From positions 62,001-126,000 of the forward strand of contig JAFGWU010000082.1 in assembly GCA_016936975.1 (NCBI GenBank): a stretch of 64,000 nucleotides of DNA, read 5' to 3'. The stretch is from Bacteroidales bacterium (GTDB taxonomy: Bacteria; Bacteroidota; Bacteroidia; Bacteroidales; GCA-2748055). The notes beneath the pieces are model-generated. The model did no database searches. It was not told the origin of the DNA and was given only the letters and a program-made list of their open reading frames with translations. The position numbers and the translations under genes were made by a program. Numbering within the stretch: position 1 is the stretch's first letter; each line of letters opens with the position of its first letter. Positions 50,485-59,752 of this stretch are shown here, piece by piece.

Positions 50485-51066
50485 ATGAAGACATTCCTTT
50501 CGAAACTGACCCCGCCCTCCAGCTGGATGTTCGCTGTTCTGATTATCGGCGGGATCCTCACAGGGGTCGGAATTTTTCTTCTGTTCATATCGAAAGCGCC
50601 CTCCTACCTCTCCGATAAACCGGAGACCTGCATGAACTGTCACATCATGGCCCCCCAGTATGCGACCTGGAACCACAGTTCGCACCGTGAAGTCGCCCAC
50701 TGCAACGATTGTCATGTCCCCCATAACAATTTCCTGAATAAATACTACTTCAAAGCCAAGGACGGCTTGCGGCATGCCACGATATTCACCCTGCGAAATG
50801 AGCCCCAGGTCATATTCATCAGGGACGATGGACAGCGGGTGGTACAGGAAAACTGCATCCGCTGTCATACCGACCTGATATCAGACGAGAAGGTACAGCA
50901 GTACACCGGGGTGTTCCATCACTTCAGGATGGACCGGCAGTGCTGGGAGTGTCACAGGGAAACCCCGCACGGGCAGGTGAACAGCCTCTCGAGTGTCCCG
51001 TATGCCAGGGTTCCGGTCCCGGCAAGCCCGGTGCCGAAGTGGCTGAGAAGAAGTGATAAGAAGTAA
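50485..51066 (+). CDS. nrfH: cytochrome c nitrite reductase small subunit
   Basis: A NapC/NirT-family quinol dehydrogenase of 193 residues. One N-terminal helix (FAVLIIGGILTGVGIFLLFI) anchors it, and four CXXCH haem sites are present: CMNCH (49-53), CNDCH (73-77), CIRCH (124-128) and CWECH (153-157). It passes electrons from menaquinol to NrfA. Nineteen bases separate it from nrfA and both are on one strand, so they form the NrfHA complex. No FNR- or NarL-type site was recognised upstream. Confidence 0.96.
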   Translation: MKTFLSKLTPPSSWMFAVLIIGGILTGVGIFLLFISKAPSYLSDKPETCMNCHIMAPQYATWNHSSHREVAHCNDCHVPHNNFLNKYYFKAKDGLRHATIFTLRNEPQVIFIRDDGQRVVQENCIRCHTDLISDEKVQQYTGVFHHFRMDRQCWECHRETPHGQVNSLSSVPYARVPVPASPVPKWLRRSDKK

Positions 51067-51085
51067 ATTCAACACATAATAAACA

Positions 51086-52606
51086 ATGAAACCAATCAGT
51101 GAACAAATCAGGCAGAAACCCTGGCTCGGGTGGCTCCTCTTCTTTTTAACTGCAGGAGTGGTCTTTCTCCTTGGACTGTTAGCCTCCTCCATCATGGAGA
51201 GGCGTTCGGAGGCAGTCTTTGCGTTCACTCCCCAGGTTGAATACGGACAGTTTGAACCGCGCAATGCCATATGGGGTGAAAATTTTCCCCGTGAGTACCA
51301 GTCCTACAAACAAACTTCCAGAACGGACTTCCAGAGCAAATATAACGGTTCGGTCATGATTGACATGTTGGAGGTGGATCCCCGGATGGTCGTCCTGTGG
51401 GCCGGTTACAGCTTCTCGAAAGGTTATAATCAGGCGCGCGGACACTATTATGCCGTAGAGGATATCCGAAACATTCTAAGGACCGGTGCCCCGGTTGACG
51501 GAAAACCCAGCCCGATGCCGAACACTTGCTGGACCTGCAAGGGTCCGGATGTACCCCGGGTGATGAATGAAATCGGACCGGCCGAATTTTACAGGGGGAC
51601 CTGGGAATCCAAAGGTCCGGAGATCGTTAATGCGATCGGTTGTGCAGATTGTCATGATGCCCGGACCATGAACCTGAGAATTTCCAGACCTGCACTGATT
51701 GAAGCCTATGAAAGACTGGGAAAGGATATTTCAACTGCTTCTCACCAGGAGATGCGATCGCTGGTTTGCGCCCAGTGTCACGTGGAGTATTATTTCAATC
51801 TTGAAAAATTCGAGGGGATTGAGTATCTCATGCACCCATGGGATAACGGTTTCTCGGCGGAAGCCATGGAAACCTATTATGATAATATGGAATTCTCCGA
51901 CTGGACCCATGCCCTCAGCAGGGCCCCCATGCTGAAGGCACAGCATCCGGGCTATGAAATCTATAAGACCGGCGTGCATGCGGCACGGGGTGTTTCCTGT
52001 GCCGACTGCCACATGCCTTATATCAGCGAGGGGGGCCAGAAATTTACAGACCACCACGTGCAGAGCCCATTGAACAACGTCTCTGCATCCTGCCAGGTCT
52101 GTCACAGGGAGGAGACCGATCAACTGGTGAAGGATGTGTATGAGCGGCAGGACCGGATCATTCAGAACAGGGATAAACTGGAGGAGCTCCTTGTAAGAGC
52201 CCATGTTGAGGCAAAAAAGGCCTGGGAACTCGGAGCATCCGAACAGCAGATGAAAGATATCCTGCAGGATATCAGGCACGCCCAATGGCGGTGGGACTAT
52301 GCCGCTGCAGGTCACGGCAATTCCTTCCATTCGCCCGTTGAAACCGGAAGGGTCATCACAACCGGAATCACCATTGCCCAGGAGTCGAGGATCAAGCTGG
52401 CCCGCCTTCTTTCGGAACTTGGCCATAACCGTGAGATCCCCTACCCGGATATTTCCACGAAGGCCAAAGCCCAGGCATTCATCGGTCTGGACATGAAAAC
52501 CCTCAACGCTGAGAAACAGAGGTTCCTCGACGAGGTCGTCCCCATCTGGGAAAAAGAGGCCGAAAAGAGGGAAGCCACCTACAAGGTACACACCCTGTTT
52601 GACTGA
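51086..52606 (+). CDS. nrfA: ammonia-forming cytochrome c nitrite reductase catalytic subunit
   Basis: Periplasmic pentahaem enzyme that reduces nitrite to ammonium with six electrons. The active-site haem uses the unusual CWTCK (C148-K152) with lysine as axial ligand; the others are CADCH, CAQCH, CADCH and CQVCH, giving five in all. HAARGVSCADCHMPY and FTDHHVQSPLNN are typical NrfA blocks. A single hydrophobic segment near the N-terminus (LGWLLFFLTAGVVFLLGLLA) is probably an uncleaved anchor or signal. Length 506 is normal. The organism can thus use nitrite as a respiratory electron acceptor or for detoxification. Confidence 0.97.
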   Translation: MKPISEQIRQKPWLGWLLFFLTAGVVFLLGLLASSIMERRSEAVFAFTPQVEYGQFEPRNAIWGENFPREYQSYKQTSRTDFQSKYNGSVMIDMLEVDPRMVVLWAGYSFSKGYNQARGHYYAVEDIRNILRTGAPVDGKPSPMPNTCWTCKGPDVPRVMNEIGPAEFYRGTWESKGPEIVNAIGCADCHDARTMNLRISRPALIEAYERLGKDISTASHQEMRSLVCAQCHVEYYFNLEKFEGIEYLMHPWDNGFSAEAMETYYDNMEFSDWTHALSRAPMLKAQHPGYEIYKTGVHAARGVSCADCHMPYISEGGQKFTDHHVQSPLNNVSASCQVCHREETDQLVKDVYERQDRIIQNRDKLEELLVRAHVEAKKAWELGASEQQMKDILQDIRHAQWRWDYAAAGHGNSFHSPVETGRVITTGITIAQESRIKLARLLSELGHNREIPYPDISTKAKAQAFIGLDMKTLNAEKQRFLDEVVPIWEKEAEKREATYKVHTLFD

Positions 52607-52620
52607 GACTGTATAACCGG

Positions 52621-53601
52621 ATGAATCTCTGGAACCAATTCAGATTACCCTTTCTGGTTTTTCTTTTCAGTGCTTCTATACTGACGATGGTGCAACTGAT
52701 GGTCGACCCACCCATGTTGCTCCTGGAAAGGTTTCTTCCGGGAAGTGGATGGATCGAGATTCTGCTCGTAACATCCTACGGAGCCCTCGTAGCCTATCAT
52801 ATGAAAGATCCGCTTAAGGTACAGGCATGGAGACGATACACCTGGTTCACCTTCTCGGTTGTTTTTTTCACCCAACTGACCATCGGACTGGCCGGGCATG
52901 ATAAATTCCTGATGAGCGGTGAATTACACCTGCCTGTCCCGATGATGATCCTCGCCGGACCGATATACCGGGGACAGATTTCGGTTATGACCATCCTGTT
53001 TATCAGTACGGTCATTCTCTCCGGTCCCGCATGGTGCAGTCACCTCTGCTATTTTGGAGCACTGGATAGCATGGCATCAAAGGGAAAGACAGAGAAAGGA
53101 CCTTTGCACAAAAAAATGCCGTTGAAAGCCACGATGATGCTCCTTGTGATTGGGGCAACCCTGACACTCAGGTTAACCGGCGTCCCTCCGTTCACAGCCA
53201 CATTACTGGCTTTGGGTTTCGGAATCACCGGGATCGGGATCATCCTGATCCTGTCGCGGAAGCAGGGGCGCATGGTTCACTGTACTGCATACTGTCCAAT
53301 CGGGACCATCGTAAACTATGCACGGTTCATCAATCCCTTCCGGATGGTCATCGACAACGACCTCTGTACCAACTGCATGATATGCACCCGCACCTGTAAA
53401 TACGATGCCCTGAACAAACAGGATATCCTCAACAGAAAACCGGGAATCACCTGCACGCTCTGCGGTGATTGCATTGCAGATTGTCATGCAGGAGCCATTA
53501 AATACAAATTTCCCGGATTATCATCTGCCTCCGCAAAAAATCTCTGGCTGTTCATCACTATTTCCCTTCACGCCGCCACCCTGGCCCTCGCCAGGATTTA
53601 A
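52621..53601 (+). CDS. NapH/CcoG-like membrane 4Fe-4S protein
   Basis: A 326-residue membrane protein with about five helices and several cysteine motifs: SGPAWCSHLCYFGALDS, MVHCTAYCPIG, and two ferredoxin sites, CTNCMICTRTCKYD and CTLCGDCIADCHAGA. This is the NapH/NosR C-terminal/CcoG type, in which periplasmic quinol oxidation is linked to iron-sulfur clusters. It lies 14 bases after nrfA and so probably belongs to the nitrite system, either as an additional electron input or in cofactor maturation. A standard nrf operon has cytochrome-biogenesis genes here, which are absent. Confidence 0.88.
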   Translation: MNLWNQFRLPFLVFLFSASILTMVQLMVDPPMLLLERFLPGSGWIEILLVTSYGALVAYHMKDPLKVQAWRRYTWFTFSVVFFTQLTIGLAGHDKFLMSGELHLPVPMMILAGPIYRGQISVMTILFISTVILSGPAWCSHLCYFGALDSMASKGKTEKGPLHKKMPLKATMMLLVIGATLTLRLTGVPPFTATLLALGFGITGIGIILILSRKQGRMVHCTAYCPIGTIVNYARFINPFRMVIDNDLCTNCMICTRTCKYDALNKQDILNRKPGITCTLCGDCIADCHAGAIKYKFPGLSSASAKNLWLFITISLHAATLALARI

Positions 53602-53610
53602 TTACCCCGA

Positions 53611-55203
53611 CTATTCAACGGTTCCCTTCAGCATGGTGAAGGAGTGGGCCGGAAAGGTATAGGTTATTATCGAACCTTTTGACTTCACAGGATCTTTCTG
53701 AACGGTTTTTACATCCTCACGGTCAAAATCGTTGGTTGCTTTAATATCCGGACCATTCACCTCGAATACTTCAAAACTTCCGGTGAATTTCCCGGTCTGA
53801 CAAATAATATCGGCTTTGATCGCCTTATCCCGGTGCCGGTTCACCACATTGACAACCAACTCCCCGTTGTTGTAAACCGCCGATACATCGAGGTACGGCA
53901 CCTCCTGCTGCCGGGTGGTCTGTTCCCCCAGTCCGATAAAAAATTCATCCGTATCGTAGGTTTCGCAATCCACGAATATATCAAGGGAGGTCCCGTATGC
54001 ATTCCCGGAGAAAAGCTGAAGCGGATAGTAAATGGTCTGTTTGAACATCCCCTTCTCATTAGTGAAGATGGGCGCAATCACATTAACGAGCTGGGCCATG
54101 TTCGCCATTTTGACAATATCCGCATTCCGGATGAATACATTCAGAAAGCCTGCGATCACCAGGGCATCCTCCAGGTTATAATGCTCTTCAAGAGCACGGG
54201 TTCCCGACATTAATTCATCAGTGCGTGCACGGTACCAGACATTGTATTCATCCCATGCAATATAGATTGGATCCCTGCCCGGACGATGGGCATTCTGCAT
54301 CACCTCACCGATCATCCCCTTCACGATTTTTGTACGCTCCTCACAGACCAGGGGAGTGGACAGGAAGTTGTAATAATTATTGTCGGGATTGCCCACATAA
54401 ATGTGAAGGGCGATATAATCCACCACATCTCTCAGCTCAGTCAGAATGGTCCTGTTCCATGCATCCGGATTGGCATCCGGACGGTAATTGGATGAACCGG
54501 CCGCAATCAGTTTGATCTCCGGTGAGGTCAGCCGCATCAGCTTCGCTGCTTCCCTTGCTTTCTTAACATAATCTTCTGCATTCAGATGTCCCATCTGCCA
54601 GAATCCGTCCATCTCATTTCCCAGGCTCCAGTACTTTATCTGGTGCGGTTCGGGGAAGCCGTGCTTCTTTCTTAATTCAGCAAAGTAGGGACCCTCTTTG
54701 ACATTGCAATATTCAACCCAGCGCTGGGCCTCCTCGATCGTTCCCGTTCCCATGTTGACGGCAAAGTAGGGCTCCGTATTCATCTTCCGGGCATATTTCA
54801 TGAACTCATTGGTCCCGAACTCATTCGTTTCAAGCCGGGCCCAGGCAAGCTCCATCCGCGGGATCCGCTCATCGACCGGACCGACCCCGTCGAGCCAGTG
54901 GTAATTCGACACAAAATTTCCTCCCGGATACCGCGTGATGGTCACATTCATGTCCTTTGCCGCCTGAAGGACATCCTTCCTGAATCCGTCTTCATCGGAG
55001 AGCGGCGATCCCGGCTCATAGACGCCCCCGTAAACACATCGTCCGAGGTGCTCCACAAAATTGCCGTAGATCAGTTTGTCTACCTCTCCTATAACCCGGT
55101 CGGTATCGATCTTTATCCGTGCGTTCTGGGCCGTTACCAGGGCTGAACCAGCTACTGCCACCATGAGAACCATTAATTGTATTCTCTTTTTCAAATTTTT
55201 CAT
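53611..55203 (-). CDS. GH51 alpha-L-arabinofuranosidase, secreted (first copy)
   Basis: A 530-residue glycosidase from the ATG at 55203, with signal peptide KKRIQLMVLMVAVAGSALVTAQ. GH51 features are YGNFVEHLGRCVYGGVY, ITRYPGGNFVSNYHWLDGVGP, the acid/base glutamate in WSLGNEMDGFW, and a nucleophile region around IYIAWDEYNVWY. It removes terminal arabinofuranose from arabinan or arabinoxylan. It is separated from GH43 by 19 bases and from the second GH51 by that gene, on one strand. The ORF track adds nine residues before the signal. The two GH51 copies are clearly divergent from one another. Confidence 0.95.
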   Translation of the reverse strand: MKNLKKRIQLMVLMVAVAGSALVTAQNARIKIDTDRVIGEVDKLIYGNFVEHLGRCVYGGVYEPGSPLSDEDGFRKDVLQAAKDMNVTITRYPGGNFVSNYHWLDGVGPVDERIPRMELAWARLETNEFGTNEFMKYARKMNTEPYFAVNMGTGTIEEAQRWVEYCNVKEGPYFAELRKKHGFPEPHQIKYWSLGNEMDGFWQMGHLNAEDYVKKAREAAKLMRLTSPEIKLIAAGSSNYRPDANPDAWNRTILTELRDVVDYIALHIYVGNPDNNYYNFLSTPLVCEERTKIVKGMIGEVMQNAHRPGRDPIYIAWDEYNVWYRARTDELMSGTRALEEHYNLEDALVIAGFLNVFIRNADIVKMANMAQLVNVIAPIFTNEKGMFKQTIYYPLQLFSGNAYGTSLDIFVDCETYDTDEFFIGLGEQTTRQQEVPYLDVSAVYNNGELVVNVVNRHRDKAIKADIICQTGKFTGSFEVFEVNGPDIKATNDFDREDVKTVQKDPVKSKGSIITYTFPAHSFTMLKGTVE

Positions 55204-55222
55204 TGCCCTTCTTTTTAACTGA

Positions 55223-56236
55223 TTATTCATTTATCTGTATCACCGGCCAGCCATCCTCGTCCCATTCCACCAGATCAATCCTCAATTTAGACCTCCCGTG
55301 ATCCTTGGCATCATAGGCATGGTAAACCAGGTAATCGGTGCCGTCGAAGGTATAAATCGCATTATGTCCCACACCCGGCCAGCGTTCATTGCCTTCCAGA
55401 ACCAGCGTGCCGCCCCCGAAAACCATATCCCGTTCATGCCTGTCAAGATATGGTCCCGTAATCTTCTCAGACCTCCCAACCATAATCTTATAATTGCTCT
55501 CAATCCCCCTGCAGCAGAAGTCAAAGGAGACGAAAAGGTAGTAATATCCATTTTTACGAAACAGGAAGGGAGCCTCAATGGCCCCTTCCCCTGGCTTCTC
55601 TTCTTCAGTGTAATAATCCCGCGGACGTGCCGCAACGGTATGCCACTCTTCCGGCTCCACTGGTGCGGAAAGCGAATCATTGAGCCTGAAAAGCTTCATT
55701 CCCTTCCAGAAGGATCCGAACACCAGCCACGGCACACCCTCCTCATCAATGATCAGACTCGGATCGATGGCATTCCAGAGGTCCCGCCCCGGGACCGACC
55801 TGACCACCATACCCATATCCTTCCATTCGTAGGCTGGATCATCGGGGTCGAGGGTTGTATTGACTGCCAGTCCGATGCAGGACCGGTTGCTGGCAAAAGT
55901 GGAAACGGAATAATACAGATAGTATTTACCGTCCAGGAAGGAGATATCCGGGGCCCAGATGTGCCCCCTGAATCCGGGCACCACCTTCAGTGCCCATATC
56001 GGGGGCGACTCGAAGATCCTTGGCAGCCGTTTCCAGTTTTTCATATCCGTGGAGGAGAAGGCAGAAATGCCAAAACCCGTACAGTAGAGGTAATAGGTGT
56101 CGCCCTGCCGGATCATGACCGGATCATGAACCTGTATATCTGAAGACTGTCCCGTTAGTCCGCTATAACTTATAAGCAACAAAATAAAGAAGGCCATTAC
56201 CCTGAAGGTATGGAACCTGAATAGGTTGACGGTCAT
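55223..56236 (-). CDS. GH43 arabinan-degrading glycosidase, secreted
   Basis: A 337-residue five-bladed beta-propeller glycosidase with a signal peptide (FHTFRVMAFFILLLISYSGLTGQ). Catalytic features: the base aspartate in VHDPVMIRQGDTYYLYC, AIDPSLIIDEEG and the acid glutamate in GAIEAPFLFRKNGYYYLF, with GHIWAPDISFLDGKYYLYYS. The sequence fits the endo-1,5-alpha-arabinanase or exo-arabinanase branch. Start chosen at the ATG at 56236 rather than 56269 because the signal peptide sits closer; both are possible. It lies between the two GH51 genes, which supports arabinan as substrate. Confidence 0.93.
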   Translation of the reverse strand: MTVNLFRFHTFRVMAFFILLLISYSGLTGQSSDIQVHDPVMIRQGDTYYLYCTGFGISAFSSTDMKNWKRLPRIFESPPIWALKVVPGFRGHIWAPDISFLDGKYYLYYSVSTFASNRSCIGLAVNTTLDPDDPAYEWKDMGMVVRSVPGRDLWNAIDPSLIIDEEGVPWLVFGSFWKGMKLFRLNDSLSAPVEPEEWHTVAARPRDYYTEEEKPGEGAIEAPFLFRKNGYYYLFVSFDFCCRGIESNYKIMVGRSEKITGPYLDRHERDMVFGGGTLVLEGNERWPGVGHNAIYTFDGTDYLVYHAYDAKDHGRSKLRIDLVEWDEDGWPVIQINE

Positions 56237-56309
56237 TTTGGTCGAATTCTCCGATAAGGTCATAACCATGATTTTGTATCCTGTTTTAATTATTAATACC
56301 TCATCCGAT

Positions 56310-57869
56310 CTACCCTGTCACCTTCAGCTGAATGATGGATTTGGCCGGGACAACCAGTTCGATCCGGTTCTTCCTTATTCGAACATCCTCAAGGGTTACG
56401 GGCTTCACAACATCCTTTTTCTCGAAGGTATTATGGGAATTAGTGGCAGGGGCCGTAAGGATATTTCCCGTAACCTTCCCGTAATCACCTCCCCTTAATT
56501 CGATTTCCATTTCAACTTTCCGGTTCGGATCGATGTTCACAATCGAGATGTTCACCTGTTCGTTTTCCGATTTTGAGCTCGAAACGCTGATTGCAGGCAG
56601 GGAGCGTCCATTGTAGGAATATTCGGGCGTATCCAGGACCTGTGGCAGGAGCAGGGCATCGTGGTGTTCCTTGTAAAGGTCAAACACGTGGTAGGTTGGA
56701 GTTACCAGCATCTCCTTATCCTTTGTAAATATGAGAGCCTGCAGTACGTTGATCGTCTGCGCAATATTGGCCATCTCGATCCGTTCACACCGCTCATTCA
56801 GGTAATTGAGGGTAAGCGCGGCCACGAAGGCATCCCTGAGGGTGTTTTGCTGGAACAGGAATCCCGGATTAGTGCCCGGTTCCACATCATACCAGGTACC
56901 CCATTCATCAAAAATGAGTCCGATCCTGCCAACTGGATCATACTGATCCATAATGGTGATGTGCCGGTCGAGGGTCCGCTCAATGGAGAGGCACCGCCTC
57001 AGGATATCAAAATAGAGCTCTTCCCCGAACTCCGTCGCCGATCCTTTATCCCTCCAGTTGGTAGTGTAGTAGTGAAGGGAAATGCCGTCCATGAGGTTAT
57101 GCGGAATGTTCTTCATGAGGGTTTCGGTCCAGTTCAAATCTTCCGAATTGGCACCTCCGGCAATCCGGTAGAGCCTGTTCCGGCCATAGTTACGGCAATA
57201 GGTGGCAAAACGCCTGTACTGGTCGGCATAGAACTCGGCGGTCATGTGTCCGCCGCACCCCCAGTTCTCGTTTCCGATCCCCCAGAACCTCACGCCCCAG
57301 GGCTCCTCACGTCCGTTCAAACGTCTCAGGTCAGCCATGGGACTGATACCGTCGAAATTCAAGTATTCCACCCATTGCGACATCTCCTTAACCGTTCCGC
57401 TGCCTAAGTTTCCGCAGATATAGGGTTCTGTGCCAAGCTGTTCACAGAGATCCATGAACTCGTGCGTGCCGAAGCTGTTATCCTCGGTCACGCCGCCCCA
57501 ATGGGTATTGACCATCTTTGGCCGCTCCGAAGCCGGCCCGATACCGTCCATCCAGTGGTACTCATCGGCGAAACAGCCGCCAGGCCAGCGAAGGTTCGGA
57601 ATATCGATCTTTCTGAGGGCATCCACCACATCATTGCGGATGCCGTTGGTATTCGGGATGGACGAATCCTTTCCAACCCAGAAGCCACCATATATGCAGT
57701 GACCGAGATGCTCCGAGAAGTGACCGTATATGTGCCGGCTTATGATATGCTCGCCCTGGTCAGTATTGATGACCAGGGAAGCCTGCTGTCCGCTCAGGGT
57801 CATGGAAAGAAAAAAGGCGGCCACCACAGGCAGTGCCGTGTTGGCAAAAGAGGTTCTTTGTCGTTTCAT
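56310..57869 (-). CDS. GH51 alpha-L-arabinofuranosidase, secreted (second copy)
   Basis: A 519-residue GH51 enzyme with signal peptide [27 protein letters not shown]. Family motifs are [37 protein letters not shown], the acid/base glutamate in [12 protein letters not shown] and the nucleophile in [10 protein letters not shown]. It heads the arabinan trio. Together with GH43 and the first GH51 it could take arabinan or arabinoxylan side chains to free arabinose. No SusC/SusD pair, transporter or AraC-type regulator is in the window, so uptake and control must lie elsewhere. Confidence 0.95.
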   Translation of the reverse strand: MKRQRTSFANTALPVVAAFFLSMTLSGQQASLVINTDQGEHIISRHIYGHFSEHLGHCIYGGFWVGKDSSIPNTNGIRNDVVDALRKIDIPNLRWPGGCFADEYHWMDGIGPASERPKMVNTHWGGVTEDNSFGTHEFMDLCEQLGTEPYICGNLGSGTVKEMSQWVEYLNFDGISPMADLRRLNGREEPWGVRFWGIGNENWGCGGHMTAEFYADQYRRFATYCRNYGRNRLYRIAGGANSEDLNWTETLMKNIPHNLMDGISLHYYTTNWRDKGSATEFGEELYFDILRRCLSIERTLDRHITIMDQYDPVGRIGLIFDEWGTWYDVEPGTNPGFLFQQNTLRDAFVAALTLNYLNERCERIEMANIAQTINVLQALIFTKDKEMLVTPTYHVFDLYKEHHDALLLPQVLDTPEYSYNGRSLPAISVSSSKSENEQVNISIVNIDPNRKVEMEIELRGGDYGKVTGNILTAPATNSHNTFEKKDVVKPVTLEDVRIRKNRIELVVPAKSIIQLKVTG

Positions 57870-58133
57870 GGGATATGTTTTAAAGGTTCATTTATAAATC
57901 GGATGCAGAATAAAAACTGCCTGTAAAATAATTAAAATTTTCCACCTGACTAAATTAACCTGAATTAAGATTCCGGGCAAGCGGTCCATGTCCTTTAACA
58001 TCAGATCTTTTTTTTCAGGAAGAGGAAGAAGGGAACCGAATAAAACGGCTTGAACAATTCGGGAGAATGCACCCTGAAGATTGTCCGTCCAGCATAAAGG
58101 TTTCCTTCCCGGGAAAAGATCTCCACAAAGTAT

Positions 58134-58141
58134 TACCTTTG
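58134..58141 (+). promoter_or_regulatory. candidate -7 box of the guanine deaminase gene
   Basis: TACCTTTG fits TAnnTTTG and is 27 bases before the ATG at 58168. It supports this start over the track start at 58081. The spacer 57870-58133 holds nothing else that I recognise. Confidence 0.4.
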
Positions 58142-58167
58142 CTAACCGTAATCAAACCTGTTCATCG

Positions 58168-58638
58168 ATGGACCGTGGTAAATTCATGCAGATTGCATAC
58201 GAGGAGGCCATGTACGGCATGGAACATAATCATGGAGGACCATTCGGTGCCGTGGTTGTAATCGGTAATAAGATTGTCGGACGCGGACACAATACTGTGA
58301 TCCATAGTAACGATCCAACAGCGCATGCCGAGATCAATGCCATCCGTGACGCTTCAGGAAAACTTGGACGTTACCATCTGGAAGATGCGGAGATATATAC
58401 TACCTGCGAACCCTGCCCCATGTGCCTTTCGGCAATTTACTGGGCAAAAATCAGGGCGGTATACTATGTCCTGGACCGTTTTGATGCCGAAAAGATCGGA
58501 TTCAATGATCATTATATCTATAATGAACTCTCTGCCCCTCCTGAGCTCAGAGCAGTAAAATTTGTAAAGATTGAAGATAACCGGGTCAGAAAACTTCCGG
58601 AAACCTGGCTGAAAAAAGATGACAGGCTAACGTACTGA
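58168..58638 (+). CDS. guanine deaminase-like nucleoside/nucleobase deaminase
   Basis: A 156-residue zinc deaminase of the cytidine-deaminase fold, equal in length to the GuaD-type guanine deaminase. The zinc ligands are visible: H53-A-E55 in TAHAEINAIR and C83/C86 in CEPCPMC. The opening DRGKFMQIAYEEAMYGMEHNHGGPFGAVVV is the family start; the ORF track adds 29 residues from an upstream ATG. tRNA adenosine deaminase (TadA) is an alternative, but the long C-terminal half with GFNDHYIYNELSAPPELRA fits GuaD better. The 3' end overlaps the convergent esterase gene by 12 bases. Confidence 0.9.
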   Translation: MDRGKFMQIAYEEAMYGMEHNHGGPFGAVVVIGNKIVGRGHNTVIHSNDPTAHAEINAIRDASGKLGRYHLEDAEIYTTCEPCPMCLSAIYWAKIRAVYYVLDRFDAEKIGFNDHYIYNELSAPPELRAVKFVKIEDNRVRKLPETWLKKDDRLTY

Positions 58639-59460
58639 TTCCATCCACTTCGCACAGAGCAGGGGCCATCTCTCACCTGCCGCATTTCCCGGTCTCAGGC
58701 CGTACCCGTGTCCTCCGGCCGGAAGCATATGCAGTTCGGCAGGAATGCCCGCATCCCTCAGGGCGCCGGTCATGACCAGTGCACTGTTGCCGTACTTATC
58801 ATCAATCGTCCCGAAAAGAAACATCGGCGGTGTTTCCCCTGTAATGGTCAGCTCGGGAGTAAGGGTTCTGCCGGGACCATGGTCAAGATAGGCCGGGTAG
58901 ATCAGCACCGTAAAATCGGGGCGGCAAGACAATTCATCCAGATGGTCAACCGGTTCGTAGGTTTTTTCATTGAAGCGCGTGGAAGCCCGGGCCGAAAGAC
59001 TTCCCCCTGCAGAGAATCCCAGTACCCCAACCTTCCCTGATGCACCGGTCCGGCTCCTGGCAATGCGCAGCGCACGCTGGACATCCTGAAGGGCCCCCTC
59101 CTGCTTCTGCGGCACCCGGTACTGCAACACGAAGGCTTTGTACCCAAGCGTATTGAGCCACTCCGCAATCTCATAGCCCTCCTTGTCGATGGAAAGGATG
59201 TTGTAGGCCCCTCCCGGGCATATCACCACCGACGATCCGTTAAAAGCTCCCTCCTCAGGAATGAACTCAACAACCATGGGATTGGTCACATCTGTAAGCC
59301 TGGTCGTATTTCCGCTCCGGTTGGAATCCACCACGGCAGGATGCTTCGGCTCCGTCTCCCCGGGAACCGCCCCCGGCCATAAATATATCGTATCGACCTG
59401 CTGGGCTGAAAGGGATATGTAAATAAATATCAGGACAAAAAATGAAATTAATGGTTTCAT
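58627..59460 (-). CDS. secreted alpha/beta-hydrolase, xylan-esterase-like
   Basis: A 277-residue exported esterase with a signal peptide MKPLISFFVLIFIYISLSAQ. The nucleophile is S150 in VLGFSAGGSL, with the oxyanion block VVICPGGAYNILS; the acid is likely in FGTIDDKYG and the histidine in PAGGHGYGL. This is the BD-FAE/acetylxylan-esterase type common in Bacteroidota polysaccharide loci. It may deacetylate hemicellulose near the arabinan genes (inference). Convergent with the deaminase, overlapping it by 12 bases. Confidence 0.92.
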   Translation of the reverse strand: MKPLISFFVLIFIYISLSAQQVDTIYLWPGAVPGETEPKHPAVVDSNRSGNTTRLTDVTNPMVVEFIPEEGAFNGSSVVICPGGAYNILSIDKEGYEIAEWLNTLGYKAFVLQYRVPQKQEGALQDVQRALRIARSRTGASGKVGVLGFSAGGSLSARASTRFNEKTYEPVDHLDELSCRPDFTVLIYPAYLDHGPGRTLTPELTITGETPPMFLFGTIDDKYGNSALVMTGALRDAGIPAELHMLPAGGHGYGLRPGNAAGERWPLLCAKWMESVR

Positions 59461-59642
59461 GGATTAAGTTTTTTTTCAGAAGCCTGAATATAGCCATTCA
59501 TCGTCTCTAAAAAAAAGGTTCCGCTTAAAATTTCAGCGTTGCAGTTCCGGTCAAGGATTTTTTAATTAGATTTTGTAATATTGCATGCTGATTTTTTTGC
59601 CGGCGGATTACCAGGATGCCGATCACAAAAGAATTTTAAAAA

Positions 59643-59715
59643 GCCTCTTTAGCTCAGTCGGTAGAGCAGCTCATTCGTAATGAGCAGGTCGTGGGTTCGA
59701 GTCCCATGAGAGGCT
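59643..59715 (+). tRNA. tRNA-Thr (anticodon CGT)
   Basis: A complete cloverleaf of 73 bases: acceptor strands GCCTCTT and GAGAGGC pair with one G-U, the anticodon stem GCTCA/TGAGC encloses TTCGTAA with CGT at 59676-59678, and the T-arm contains GTGGGTTCGAGTCCCAT. The 3' CCA is not encoded; the sequence continues directly into a heptamer array whose unit (AGGCTCA) is the last seven bases over the tRNA end. The upstream 180 bases contain only AT-rich sequence and a loose TTTG...TTTTTTTG promoter-like pair near 59572-59597. Confidence 0.95.
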
Positions 59716-59717
59716 CA

Positions 59718-59752
59718 GGGGTTAAGACTCAAGGCTCAAGGCTCAGGGCTCA
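59718..59752. repeat. AGGCTCA-type heptamer array after tRNA-Thr
   Basis: In strict 7-nt phase with the tRNA end (AGGCTCA, 59711-59717) the units are GGGGTTA, AGACTCA, AGGCTCA, AGGCTCA, GGGCTCA. Three of five keep the GGCTCA core exactly and a fourth differs from it by one base. The array ends about 140 bases before the next start codon at 59896. Confidence 0.7.
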
